A DNA stretch of 64,000 nucleotides from Conus ventricosus. Taxonomy: Eukaryota; Mollusca; Gastropoda; Neogastropoda; Conidae. How positions within the stretch are numbered: the stretch's first letter is position 1; each line of letters opens with the position of its first letter. Below are positions 23,901-37,116 of this stretch, one piece after another. The DNA is taken from the NCBI GenBank assembly GCA_018398815.1, contig CM031616.1, positions 23,681,944 to 23,745,943 of the forward strand. Direction: 5' to 3'. The translations under genes and the position numbers were made by a program. The notes under the pieces are model-generated. The model did no database searches, was not told the DNA's origin, and saw nothing but the letters and a program-made list of their open reading frames with translations.

Positions 23901-26900
23901 GGGGGGGGGGGGGAAATCACACAGAACTTACAGAAAGATTTTTTTTTAACATGCTAAAATTGCTTTAAAATCTTTCATCTGTAAAATCTTAGGTCAGCTG
24001 AAAAATGTTTATCTAAGAAACTAAAAAAATCACACCAGGTGAGATCTCTGAACAGGGTTCTCATGGAGTCTGCTATAAAGTGTTAATGTCTGACATCATG
24101 TACATCCCAACACTCTATAAAAACATGTTTTATGGTGAGTGGTTACATCGCATGGAATGCACCACAGAGCTTCTTTGTCTTTCAAGAAGATACAAATGGG
24201 TGTAATAGCAGTGGCCTGTGTGTAATCAGAGGAACCTATTTCTTCTCTGCAACCGCCAGTGGCACATAGTAAAACCTGCAAGGTTTGAATGGGTTTAAAA
24301 GAATCTGTTGTCCATCTGTGTCTTCCAGTCTTCTTGCCAGATGTTTTTGACATATAAGTCTGTTATCCATCTGTGTCTTCCAGTCCTCTTGCCAGATGTC
24401 TTTGACATATAAGTCTGTTATCCATCTGTGTCTTCCAGTCTTCTTGCCAGATGTCTTTGACATACAAGTCTGTTATCCATCTGTATCTTTCAGTCTTCTT
24501 GCCAGATGTCTTTGACATATAAGTCTGTTATCCATCTGTGTCTTCCAGTCCTCTTGTCAGATGTCTTTGACATACAAGTCTGTTATCCATCTGTATCTTT
24601 CAGTCTTCTTGCCAGATGTCTCTGACATACAAGTCTGTTATCCATCTGCATCTTCCAGTCTTCTTGCCAGATGTCTCTGACATGTAAGTCTGTTATCCAT
24701 CTGTGTCTTCCAGTCCTCTTGTCAAATGTCTTTGTGACATAAAGTCTGTTATCCATCCGTGTCCTCCAGTCCTCTTGTCAAATGTCTTTGTGACATATAA
24801 GTCTGTTATCCATCTGCATCTTTCAGTCTTCTTGCCAGATGTCTTTGACATATAAGTCTGTTATCCATCTATGTCTTCCAGTCTTCTTGCCAGATGTCTT
24901 TGACATATAAGTCTGTTATCCATCTATGTCTTCCAGTCTTCTTGCCAGATGTCTTTGACATATAAGTCTGTTATCCATCTGTGTCTTCCAGTCTTCTTGT
25001 TGATGTCTTTGACATATAAGTCTGTTATCATCTGTGTCTTTCAGTCTTCTTGCCAGATGTCTTTGACATACAAGTCTGTTATCCATCTGTGTCTTCCAGT
25101 CCTCTTGCCAGATGTCTTTGACATGTAAGTCTGTTATCCATCTATGTCTTCCAGTCTTCTTGCCAGATGTCTTTGACATACAGTCTGTTATCCATCTGTG
25201 TCTTCCAGTCCTCTTGCATGTCTTTTAAGTCTGAGCTTTGAGACTTCAGTTTAACATGAGGAATAGAGAACCTGCACTCTTTATTTGTAGAATTTCTGGC
25301 AAGCTGAGCAATTGCCTTGTTGCCTCAAATGCTGACATGATCGGGAACCCGAGCAAAATTCATGTTATAACCTCTCTTATCAGACGCCAGATAATTTCCT
25401 GTCAAACATATTCACTTTATCAACAATACAACCATGATTTCTCAACAATACTTGGTAAGATATTAAAAAAAGAAAAAAAAGACATGGAAATAAAAATGAA
25501 ATGTCCTTTACCTGGGATTTGCTCAGATCCAACCTCTTTGCTCCTTCTTCCTTGCATTTCTTCAATTCTTTTGTCACATCCTGCAAAACAAAACTTGGTA
25601 AGTACAAAAAGATATGCCACAAGTGAATCCGTTTCAGTTTCAGGTTTTATTATAGCCCGGCTGACCACACATGAGCCCTGTCAGGGCTGTCATCACATAC
25701 AGAGAGAAAAAAAAAAGTCCTGTCAAGAAAATGAAACAAAGATGGTTATGTGTACTGTTTACATCGATTCACAATACATTACCTAACAATTGACCTTTTC
25801 AAGACTGTCAAGACTAAGTCATGCTGCAGATATCCACCTACCAATCCACCCTCATCACCCTAAGTTTAACCCACGGACTGCCCATATACTGCCAGACTAC
25901 ATATCACTACATTATCCCACCGACTGCCCATATACTGCCAGACTACATATCACTACATTATCAGTGTTGGTTTTGTCCTCTGCGCCTATATGTATTTCAT
26001 ATGCACCTTCGTCAACAAATTCCTTGAATAAACAAAACGCTGGGGTGTTCCGGAACACTTTAACTAGCTGATCCATTTACATCAATTCTGCATGATCAAT
26101 GGGATCCAATTGCAGCAAAATGAAATCCTGTCGATGATTGAGTACCCCAACTTCCTTACGAATCATTGCCAAAAGTTGGATATGCAGAACTGCCAATGGA
26201 TAAAAAGCACAAAGTGTAGCATTTTGACATTGTCAGTGTAGCATTCCGGTTTCAGCTTTCCAATCAAATGCCAATGGTTTTTATTGATGACAAGACTGAT
26301 TTGGTAGCACTTTCGGATGCGAAACACTTCGCACACAACCTAACAGCGGGCTAAGAACACGGAAAACTGATGAAAAAAAGAAAGAAAAAGAAGACAACAA
26401 AACCAACTGATAAAATGTCAAAAATCTCTATTGTCCCCGAGTGATTTTTCTTCTGCTTTTACTTCCTCTCCTTACTGAACCTGGCTATTTTTTGACATAG
26501 TAAGTTTACAGTCTAAAAATGTATATTGTCTCTGTTCCATTTAGGCTGCCGCTAAGTTTGTGAAGTATGAAGGGGTGCGGGAGAGATAAAGGTGGTGGAT
26601 TGGCTGGGGGGTGTTGTGTCCAGTTTTGTTTTTTGTCCACACTTCACCACAAAGTGTAGTAGTGAGCACGGTCAATTAATTAAATCCTAGATTGCTACAC
26701 CAAAAGCTGAATGCTTGGCAGCTCTGTAGTCTTATGAGTCAGAGGCTGGCTCTTGTAATGCTCGCGCGTTCAAACTGGGCGTTTCTGCTTTCACCATAAA
26801 GCCACCTCTCTTGACAGTTGACAGGCATGTTCTGTAGACGTTTATTTCCGAATAAAGCGTTGGTAGAAGGCTTCATCTGTGATCACCTGTGAGGCACAGG

Positions 26901-28914
26901 AAGATGAGCAGCAAAGTGGGGGCATGGCGCAAGCATTTCATTCATTCAGCAGTCACATGGAAGGCAGAATAATGGATGTGCATTGGTTTTCCTCTCCTCA
27001 GTTCAGTCTACACAACACATGGATTTTTTCTCTTTTTTTTTTTTTTTTGGGGGGGGGGGGAGGATCTCTGAGCTTTTCTCACAGCTGAAGGGTCACACAG
27101 AAATTCAGCTTCAGCTCCAGCAGACAGGAATTCAAAAGGGCAATAATTCTCCAGAAGTCAAGTGTTTAAAAACAGAAAAGGCAGTTGAAAGAAAAACTGT
27201 ACCGCAAAAAATACATTTTCATAAAACTTCACTCGGGCAGATATTCCAGAACAGACAGTGTCTTCTCAGGACAGCATGAACATTCTCACAACCTAGTAGA
27301 TTGATTACAACAGAAAAAAAGCTGGCATAACACAAACTGTAACAAGAAAGAGAAAAAAACTGACTATCCACTGAGGCTGAAAAACATAAGACGGTGGAGA
27401 AAGACAAGCATGAGTGCCAGGGGACTTAACCCATGCCAGAAAACTGGTGAAAATTACATTTTCTTGGCCTAAAGACTGATTCTCAAAATATTCTGGGCCT
27501 GAAAGGAAGAGGCTGTCATCCTCCTCAAATTTTTCATTAAAGCCGGAGGAGGGGGGTGAGTGGGTGTGGGTTGGTAGAATTTGACCATACGACTACATGA
27601 GTGCTTTCTTTATTCCAAGTTTTGCTTTCAATTCCTTTATCTATACACAAGGTAAGACAACTTCCACTTCATGCTCAGCTCCACTGAAGAACCTTAAGAC
27701 TCACTAAATTTCTTGACACAGTCAATACCTAACCTACAAACATCCAAATCAGAAGGTACAAAGCAGAAATCACATATGAAAAATATGCCCCCAATGATGA
27801 TGAAACCGTCTTTTTCAGCATTTGGAATGGGGATCCTTTTTTTGCAGCAAAAATAGGCCCTTGAAAGAATAATTTTGAAATCAGTTTGCCAACTATCAGG
27901 AACTTGATTGAAAAAAAAAGAAGACGACGATGAAGAAGAAGAAGAATTAATACCTCTTAGTCCTGACACCACACTTCTCAGCAAAACAAGGGACAAAACA
28001 GCAAAACAAGGGACAAAACTATCGTATACAGCAGATTTCTGAAAAGCTCATGTCGTAACAGAAAGTTTACATGTGGACAAAAAATTTGTAGAGAATTTCT
28101 CCAAGGCCTGAACTGAGCAGCACAAAATTTAGCTGAGCCAAAGAGACAATTTTCAGATTTTTCATAGGCCAGATTTCCAGCCTGCACCTGAAAAACGGCA
28201 CCCCTAGATGAATACTAAAATCAATCAGCACAGACTTTACTTTCCGAACAATTCATACAGAAAAAAAAACACCTTAAAAACACCCTTCCGAAGCTAAAAA
28301 TCACTAGACTCAACTTCATACCTGTGCACACATCCATGCATTCAGGCAAGTTGATGAACAAACCAAGTGCACTGCCTTTAATATCAAAAGAAACCCTGAT
28401 TATATTGTCAGATAAAGTCTACACACACACACACACACACGCACACATACACACACACACACGCACACACACACACACACACAGAGGCGCGCATGCACAC
28501 ACACATACATTTTGAATGATGGTTTCATAATACCAGCGTTTAATTTGGTAACATCTTGAAATACTGGTCAATAAACTTGTCTCAATTCAATACAGAGCCA
28601 AATAAATCAAAGCATGTTAAACTAGCTTCAGATTGTGGACAAGTAACCCAAGAACTTGCTGATTTCTGTAAGCAGATAAACTCTGAACATGCTTCTATCC
28701 AATGGTCTTGAGTAACCACACTACATGTAATAATCTCATGATTACAGGCCTAAACAGATGTGCTGCCACACTGAAATAGTGACCTTGCTGACCCTAGACA
28801 CACGTTTTGTCAATCCACACTTGTAAGGATAAGATAAGATAATGTTGCTTAGAGCCCAGCCGACCGTAAAGGGCCATATCAGGGCTTTCACCACGTTAAA
28901 ATCAACTCACCAGT

Positions 28915-28954
<40 letters not shown>

Positions 28955-31900
28955 ACTTTCATACATCTCATTAAATGACATCGTCTACAAACGCACCAGA
29001 AACTTTGTTAAAATCTTTCTTCCGTAAAATCTAAATCAGATGAAAAATGTTAATCTCTCTCAAAAACTCAAGGATCACATCAGGCGGGACATCCCTGAAC
29101 AGGATCTTCATGGACTCCGCTGTAAATGTTTGTGTCTCACATCGTGCAAGTCCCAACACTCTAAAAGAACATGTTTCATGGTGAGTGGCGCATGACATGG
29201 AATGCACCACGGAGCTTCTTCACTCTTTAAAAGGTAAGCATGGGTAAAATACGAATGGCCGGTGTGCAGCCGGCACAGAACCGTTTCCTCTTTACGACCT
29301 CCCGACGTGGATGGAGGAAGTCCTTAAGGTTTGGACGGATCTGAAAGAGTTTGTTACTCGTCTGTGTGTTCCAATCCTCCTGCCAGAGGTCTCTCACATA
29401 ATCGTTAATTTTGGGTTTCACATCTGAACAGGGATATAAATGTTGGACAGTTTCTCTCTTGTGGCGTTCTTGGCTAAACGATCAACCATTTCGTTCCCGC
29501 CAATGCCAACATGACCAGGAACCCAAGCAAGAGTAATGTTGTAACCGTCCGCTTCAACTTGCTAAAAAGTTCAAAGAAATGCAAAAGTTCTGGATGCTGA
29601 AGGTTGCGGCCAGCTATGGCTTCCAAAGCTGACAGCGAATCCGACAGAACCAGAAAGTCCCTCTTTGAAGAATGTGAGATTATCTTCAAAGCCAGTACCA
29701 GAGCAGTAAGTTCAGCAGAATAGACAGAAGCATCGGAATGGATATGTTCCAACAGTATCTGAGAAGGAGCCCCAGGGCAGTAGGCTGCACAGGCCACTCC
29801 ATCCTCAGACTTGGAACCGTCAGTGAAAACTTTTGATAGGATGGGAATTTCGAACAGAGGTCAACATACAATGCCTTGTACGCCAGAGAGCTGTAGACTC
29901 TTTGCGAAAAGCTGTAAGATCGAAACGAATCTCTGGTGTGAAAAAGGTCCACGGAGGTTGATCCGGAAACTTGAAAAATCGGAAACTACTCCCAGGTTTA
30001 GACCTGCATTCCGCACGTGAGGCTGCATACGAAGACCAAACGGCGGAATACAGTTAGGGTTGTTTTCAAACTTACTTTGGAATGGAGGGTCAAAGACACA
30101 GTCATAGGCAGGATTCTGCGGTTCTGAGAACAGTCGGATATAATAATTTAAAGACAGTTTCAGCCTGCGGTTGGACAATGAAGGTTCACCCGCCTCTGCG
30201 TACAGGCTGTACACAGGGGTGGTGCGGAACGCTCCAAGACAGAGACGAAGCCCTTGATGGTGGATAGGGTCCAAAAGTTTGAGGTAAGAGGGTCTTGCGG
30301 AGCCGTAGACAGCACAACCATAGTCCAGTTTGGAACGGACCAGGGCTCTGTAGAGGTGCAGCAAAGTTTTCTTATCAGCGCCCCAGTCGGTGTGCGCTAC
30401 GACCCGCAGAATATTCAGAGCTTTCTGGCAAGAAGTTTTGAGGTTTTTGATGTGGCTGAGAAAGTTGAGTTTCTGGTCAAAAATGACTCCCAGAAATTTG
30501 GCCTCTGTAACAGCTGGAATGGAGATTTCCCTACTTGAAGTTCAGATCTGGGAAAAACTGACGGAAATTATGGAAGTGAATACATTGCGTCTTTGTTGAG
30601 AAAAGGTGAAACCGTTTTCATCCGCCCATCGATGGATTTTATCTACGCAAAGCTGGAGCCTGCGCTGGACACTCGGGTACAGGCTTCCAGTTGCGTAGAC
30701 AGCGAAATCATCCACAAACAATGAGCAGTCTGAACCCTGCTGAACTGATTTCACAATGTTGTTGATTTTAATACTAAAGAGGGCAGGAGACAGTATGCTC
30801 CCCTGTGGAACACCCAACTCCTGCTCGTGGACATCAGAGAGAGTGGTGCCAACCCGGACCTAAAACTGTCGTTCTGCCAAAAAATTTTGAATAAAAAGCG
30901 GAAGATGATCTCGAAAACCCAGATCGTGAGATCATGAAGTATCCCCGACTTCCAGGTGGTATCGTAGGCCTTCTCCAAATCAAAGAAAATTGCCACTGCA
31001 TGCTGTTTGTTCAGAAAGGCGTTCCTAAGTGTAGATTCCAGACGAATCAAATGGTCAACTGTACTCCGATGCTTGCGGAAACCACACTGTTCTTTCGCCA
31101 AAAAGGCCATCGGTTTCGAGTTTCCACATGAGCCTAGCATTGACCATTTTTTCCATCAATTTACAGACACAGCTGGTCAAAGCTATGGGACGGTAATTAG
31201 ATGGATTAGAAAGATCTTTTCCAGGTTTGGGGATGGGAATAATGAGGCTTTCCGCCAAGAGGGTGGAAAGCAACCTGTAGTCCACACATGGTTGTATACC
31301 TGTAACAGGATGTTCAGACCTTCTTGCGGAAGATGTTTCAATAGTTGATAATGAATGTCATCTATACCTGGAGAGGAATCGCTGCAAGAGAGTAAGGCAG
31401 ATTTCAGCTCGTTTAATGTGAAAGGAAGATTGTAGTCTTCCATGTTGTCGGATGAAAAGTTGCAGGGTGATTTTTCTTTTAGGGCTTTGTTTTTGACAAA
31501 AGTGACTGATTTATTAGAAGAGGAGGAATTCTTTTCAATGGTAGAAGCAAGCAGATTAGCAACTGCTTTCTTCTCTGTTATTAAAGAATCCGAAAACTTG
31601 AGATGGTTCACAGTGGGACAGGTGTTCTTCCCTTTGATTTTCTTAATGATGTTCCACACTTTTTTCTTAGAAGTTTTTGATGTCAGCCTGAGCAGAAGCT
31701 TCTCCAGGACCGACGTTTACTGATTTTAAAAGTGTGTCTCGATTTGGCACGGAGTTTTTGATGGGCTCGAGCGTTGGGACCCGAAGGTCGTTGGTATACC
31801 TGACGCTGAGCCCGTTTTCTAACTTTGGAAAGTTGTTGGCATTCTGAATCGAACCAGGGTGTTTTTGGCATTTGAAGTTTATTGGAAGACACTGGAATAC

Positions 31901-34874
31901 AGGTCTTAGCACATTTAATCATAGTGTTAGTCAGTGATTCAGCTGGTCAGGACTCTGAAAAAAATCAGTGTCCTGGAACTCCTTAGAAACAGTGGCTGCA
32001 AATAGATCCCAGTTTGCTTTCTTATAATTTAAATGCTGAGAGACAGAGACGTGTTCAGTTATTACAGTTGTAGAAGGACAGGGAAATGGTCACTTCCGTG
32101 CAGATCGTCATGGACAGACCACTCATAGTCCAGGACCAGCGAGGGGTCACAAACCGACAAATCTAAACACGAAAGTGAACCTGTGGAAGAATGGAGGTAA
32201 GTTGCAGATCCGTCGTTCAGACAACACAAATCCAAATCCGAAAGGACATCCTCAATCAGCAGACCTCTGGATGACGAACCGGTACTACCCCAAAGAGGGT
32301 TGTGACCGTTAAAGTCACCCAACAGCAAAAAAGGTCAAGGGAGTTCCTCTATCAGACTGACAAGGTCCTGACGACATACCGGGACAGAAGGTGAGAGATA
32401 AAGAGAACAGATTGTCACAGTCTTGTGGAGAGTGACTCTCGCAGCTACAGCCTGAAGGGAGGTAGACAGAGTGACAGGACTATAACAACAAAGTTTTGTG
32501 TAGGAGAAGGGCAACACCGCCCGACAGTCCCAACGTGGATGGTTGTGCAGGTTCGAAAGAATATTAAAGCCAGAAAGAGTAAAGGTCTTCTGCTTTGAAT
32601 TTGAGTTTCTTGAAGAGCCACGACAGAAGGTTTTAGAGACTGACACAGAAGCTGCAGCTCCTCGAAGTTGGAATTTAGACCACGGATATTCCAATGGAAT
32701 ATTGTATTATCCATGGTGCAGAGGGCGAAAAGGAGAGAGATCAGGTCATCTCCTCCTCAACATCTGCTGCTAAAGCTGTAAATTTGTTGCTTAATTTCAC
32801 TGGACTATCTGCAGACCTGCGGCAGACTTGCCAACAGGTGAAGTAGGTCTGGGTTTGGGGGACGGTGGAGGTTTTTTCCTCAACTCCACCATCTCCACAC
32901 TAGGTTTGAACTCCCTTGCCCGCACGGGCACTGGACAGAGGAGTTCGAGGGAGGGTGCTGGTTTTTTAATCTGCCCAGCAGCAGATGTTGTAGACTGCTG
33001 GGCAGTCTGAGGGGTGCGGATTTTTTGCCTCCACCAGGGGCAGTCACTTTGGTTTGGAAGGTGGTGGACCTGCTTCCACCAGAGCTGACAGTTTTTCCTT
33101 GCAATGTCTTCGAAAACGTAAAGTTATCAGTCTGACAGCAGACTGACCGAGTTGGAACTGTTGGAACTTTCTTTACGGCCGAAGCATACGAAGAAGCTGT
33201 CGGCGACTGACTGCCCACAACCTGCTTGCGGGCTTCAAAAAAGGAGATCTTCTTTCTGTCTTAACCCTCTGTATTGCAGATTCCTGAATCCACAGAGGAC
33301 AATTCCGTAAGAGGAGGGATGGTCGCCACCGGCAGTTTGCACAATGTGCCGGATCTTTACACGGCCCATCATGGGTTTGCCTTGCAGCAAATACCACACA
33401 CCTCCTGCCCAGAACAACGGTCTCTGACATGGCCAAACTTCTGGCATCGAAGCACCTCAACGGGGACGGAACGTACAACTGAACCCGGACAATCAGGTAG
33501 CCGACTTTGATGACCGGAGGCAGCACAGGGTTGCAGAATGTCAGAAAGAGGGTGTTGGTGGCCACTCTTTCTGCACCCTTCTTGACAGTCACCCTGCGCA
33601 CCTCCGTCACACCCTGGGATGCCAGCTCCGTTTTGATTTCTGCCTCTGAGACTCCTGATAAATCCCGGCAGCGAATCACGCCTTTAGATGAATTTAGCTG
33701 TTTGTGGGGAGTTACCCTGATCTCCCTGTCCACTAGTTTAGTTGCTTTCAGCAGCTGTTCAGATTGTTTGTGTGACTTGCATTGAATAAGAAATGAACCA
33801 TTCCTCAACCTCTTGATGGACCGAGGGTCACCTGCTAAAGCTTGAAAGCCCTTCTGTATGGCGAAAGGGCTCAGAGCTGAAAGGGGTCTTTCCCTGCTCC
33901 GTCCCTTCCATCACGAGCCAGGAAGCCCAGAATCCTGTCCTCTGTCGTACCTCCATATCGGAATCACTATCGGAATCAAAATTCCCTGAAATAGGGGATG
34001 CAGCCTTCCTCTTTTTTGGGGGGATTGTTTTTGAAAAAGCCATAATGTATTTTTATTTTATTTCATCTCTCCCTTACCCACCCACCTTGGAGTCCAACTA
34101 AGGGGCCAGGGCCAAGAAACCAATGTCTTGACCCCTTCCAGGCTTCGGGAGAGATATACGACAAACAGAAACTACCAACCCTATCCCCCCTGATCATGCT
34201 CAACTCCCGGGACAGAGAGCTGAGCACTGCAGGGGTTAACTTGGCCAGTAGGGGAACTGTCTGTCTTGACCCAGCCCCAAGAAGGGGAGCCGATTAGTAC
34301 ACCCGGGCCAAAGTGTACTTCCTGTCTAGGAGAGTCCGAGCCAAAGTGATGTGTTGAGAGCGCTGGCCCTCTCAATCACCAGGATCTCATTCCCCTCCGA
34401 CACAGGTCGCACCGCACGGCAAACACGGCGGATCTTAAGGAGACCACAGAGAGAAAAGGAGTGTGGGAAAAAAAATTTGGGAAGGGGAAACGAAGATAGA
34501 AAAGGGCCAAAGAAAGGCAAAAAAAAGAAAAGGAGAAAGGCGGTTTACTCTTAGTCAGATCCTCACCCTTAGCCTATCTGACATGGAAGCCCTACCGGGG
34601 GCATAAACTTCTTACCACGTTTCGCTTAGGCCATACACTCTTCACCTCTCAGGCCTACAAGCGTGTGAAAAAACCAGCCTATCTCCCAAAGTATTGATGC
34701 CCCCGTCAGCATAGCCTAAAGGATCACGGACCACCGCAAACCCTCCGACCACGACAAGGTCGCAACCCCCCGGAGGGCACTTGTAAGGACATCAAATACT
34801 GCCAGCCCAGATGAAATTCACTTAAAGCAAAATTTCCCTCTGGGGTGTGTGTGTGTGTGTGTGTGTGGTGTGAC

Positions 34875-34965
<91 letters not shown>

Positions 34966-35171
34966 TGTTTTGTGTGTGTGTTTTGTTTTGTGTGTGTGTG
35001 TGTGAGTGACAGGCAGACAGAAAGAGAGAGAGTGTGTGTGTGTGCGAGAAAGAGAGAGAGAGAGTGTCCCCTCATGTGTTTTTGCAGTACAGCAAGTATT
35101 TTTTTAAAGAAGTGTTGACACTTATCTACACTGAAATGATATCTGAGGTACTTTGCATTTGTGTGTGTGTG

Positions 35172-35227
<56 letters not shown>

Positions 35228-36191
35228 TGTGCGCGCGCATGCATGTGACATGAGCATGCGAAAGTAAAGGGTGTGTATGCTTACACTTTTGTGCGTCCAT
35301 CCTTGCGTGCCTGTATGTGCTTGTGCGAGTGTTCCTAGTTCTGTCCATGCATTTTGGGCTCAGCTGCTTTGTTTCCCTTTATTCAAGGAGACGGATGGGA
35401 GAACAAGGAGGTGTGATAGCATTGATGGTTACAGTGGTAGACAGCTAGCTCAACTGGTCTTTTGTTGTGAGAGAGAGAGAGAGAGAGGGGAGAAGGGCAG
35501 TGAAAGAGTTGGGGTGTATGTACGTGTCCATGTGTGTGGTTATGGAATGTGTCCAACTGTTTTGTAGTTATACCCCAACTATGATATCCACATGGTATAC
35601 ACTATCAGGTGAAAGCATTTGTGAAAGTGCTGTGTGTGTGTGTTGGAAGGATGGGAAATACAGTCAGACAGACACAGACAGGCAGGGAGAGGGCGAGAGA
35701 GAGACAGCGAGGGAGAGAAACAGGCAGACAGAAACACTCGAGAGGGACAGACAGAGACAGAGAGAGAGAAAGAGAGAGACAGTACACAAAGAGACTAGTT
35801 TGTGTAAACACACAGGCAAGAGGGAGGGGGGGGGAAGCAAGAGGTTACAAACTCAACATATTGCGACCTACAATTACAGGCAATCTGTCCCACTCCAGCT
35901 TCTGCACATGTCAACAAAGCTAGTGAGAGCTGTGTCACCCCTCAACCTGACACAGGTCAAGGACAAAAACACTAAACTACAGCCAATCTGTCACTATCTC
36001 AGTCTCACCACTTGCCCTCCCCCCCCCCCCCCCCCCAACCCTATTCTTTCTCAGGTGCCCCAAATACACAGGCACACACATGCCATAACAGAAGTACAGA
36101 ACACATACCACAGAAACAAAAGCCAGCATATGTACATGTGCACATATGCATACGTATGTGCATACAGGCACACACATCTGTGTACACACAC

Positions 36192-36230
<39 letters not shown>

Positions 36231-37075
36231 CTCTTGCTTTGATTATGGAATTTTCATATCACATGCCGAGAGTATGATTTTTTCCCCCCAAAAAAACAAG
36301 CAAAAGCAGTTTCTAACCACCTACTCTTACGATGACCTAACAAAACAAAGCAGTGAAACTCCACCCATTTGGAAACCATTTTTGTTTCTTTTGATTTTTT
36401 ATTCATTAGTCTTTTCCCTTTACTCGTGTTTGCAAAGTGTACGTACTTGGGTGACAGAGACAGACAGAGTTATACTGATAGATAGAGATGTGAAAAGTGA
36501 GAGAGGCAAAGGGGGAAAAAAAGAAAGGAGAACAGAATGACACAGTGCCAGATAGACAGAGTGATTCTGGAACTGAAATAATGTGCAAAAAGACTGGGTG
36601 ACACACCAGCTGGTCTGCATTACAAAACACATTATCACGGATGCTAACCATCTCCAATTGTTTTAACACACCAGTGCAAGTCATTTTTTTCAGCAAAAAA
36701 AAAAAAAATTACAACATGCGTAACACTGATCTGGCATATGTTTTATAATGGCATATGCCTTATAATAGCAGAAAAAAAATACAGAAAGAGAGAGATGGAA
36801 GAGGGGAAGAAAAAGTGGCAGACAGAGAGAGGGAGGGAGAGAGTGAGGGTGTAAAAGGAAGCAAGAGTGCCACACATACACACACAAACTCATTCAAGTA
36901 CCTGTTTTTAATAAGCATACATGTGTTTAAAAACACAACCATATACATACTCATATCCAAAATGTTACATAGTTGTATACAACACACACACGCACGCACA
37001 CACACACACAAATATGTGTGCTCCCTTCCTCCTCCCCTCCCACCACACACCAACACCCACACAACATAACACTTC

Positions 37076-37116
<41 letters not shown>

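Larger units (their letters stand above)
28830..34777 (-). mobile_element. Full-length non-LTR retrotransposon (I/Jockey-type with RNase H), 12-bp target duplication
   Basis: CACTTGTAAGGA flanks both ends (28818-28829 and 34778-34789), so the insertion is bounded exactly at 5948 bp. On minus it has a 5'UTR of about 730 bp (starting around GGGGGGTTGCGACCTTGTCG), ORF1, ORF2 with endonuclease, reverse transcriptase and RNase H, and a 3'UTR ending in (TTATC)n. Both ORFs carry frameshifts. It lies in SHOC2 intron 2, in the same orientation as the gene. The A run at 28919-28952 is inside the 3'UTR and is not the tail. Confidence 0.92.

Noticed and set aside
24302..25215. Regular array that could be taken for CRISPR
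   Set aside because: Units are contiguous and similar over the full 55 bp with no unique spacers, and derive from a LINE in a eukaryotic genome.
26680..26800. Possible tRNA-derived SINE
   Set aside because: A B box-like GCGTTCAAACTG exists but no convincing A box at the right spacing.
28919..28952. A34 run as the LINE poly-A tail
   Set aside because: The LINE is on minus, where this is a T run, and the true 3' end with (TTATC)n and target duplication lies 90 bp further on.
35467..36540. 357-codon open frame
   Set aside because: It crosses GA, poly-C and CA tracts, has no recognisable domain and no coding-like codon pattern.
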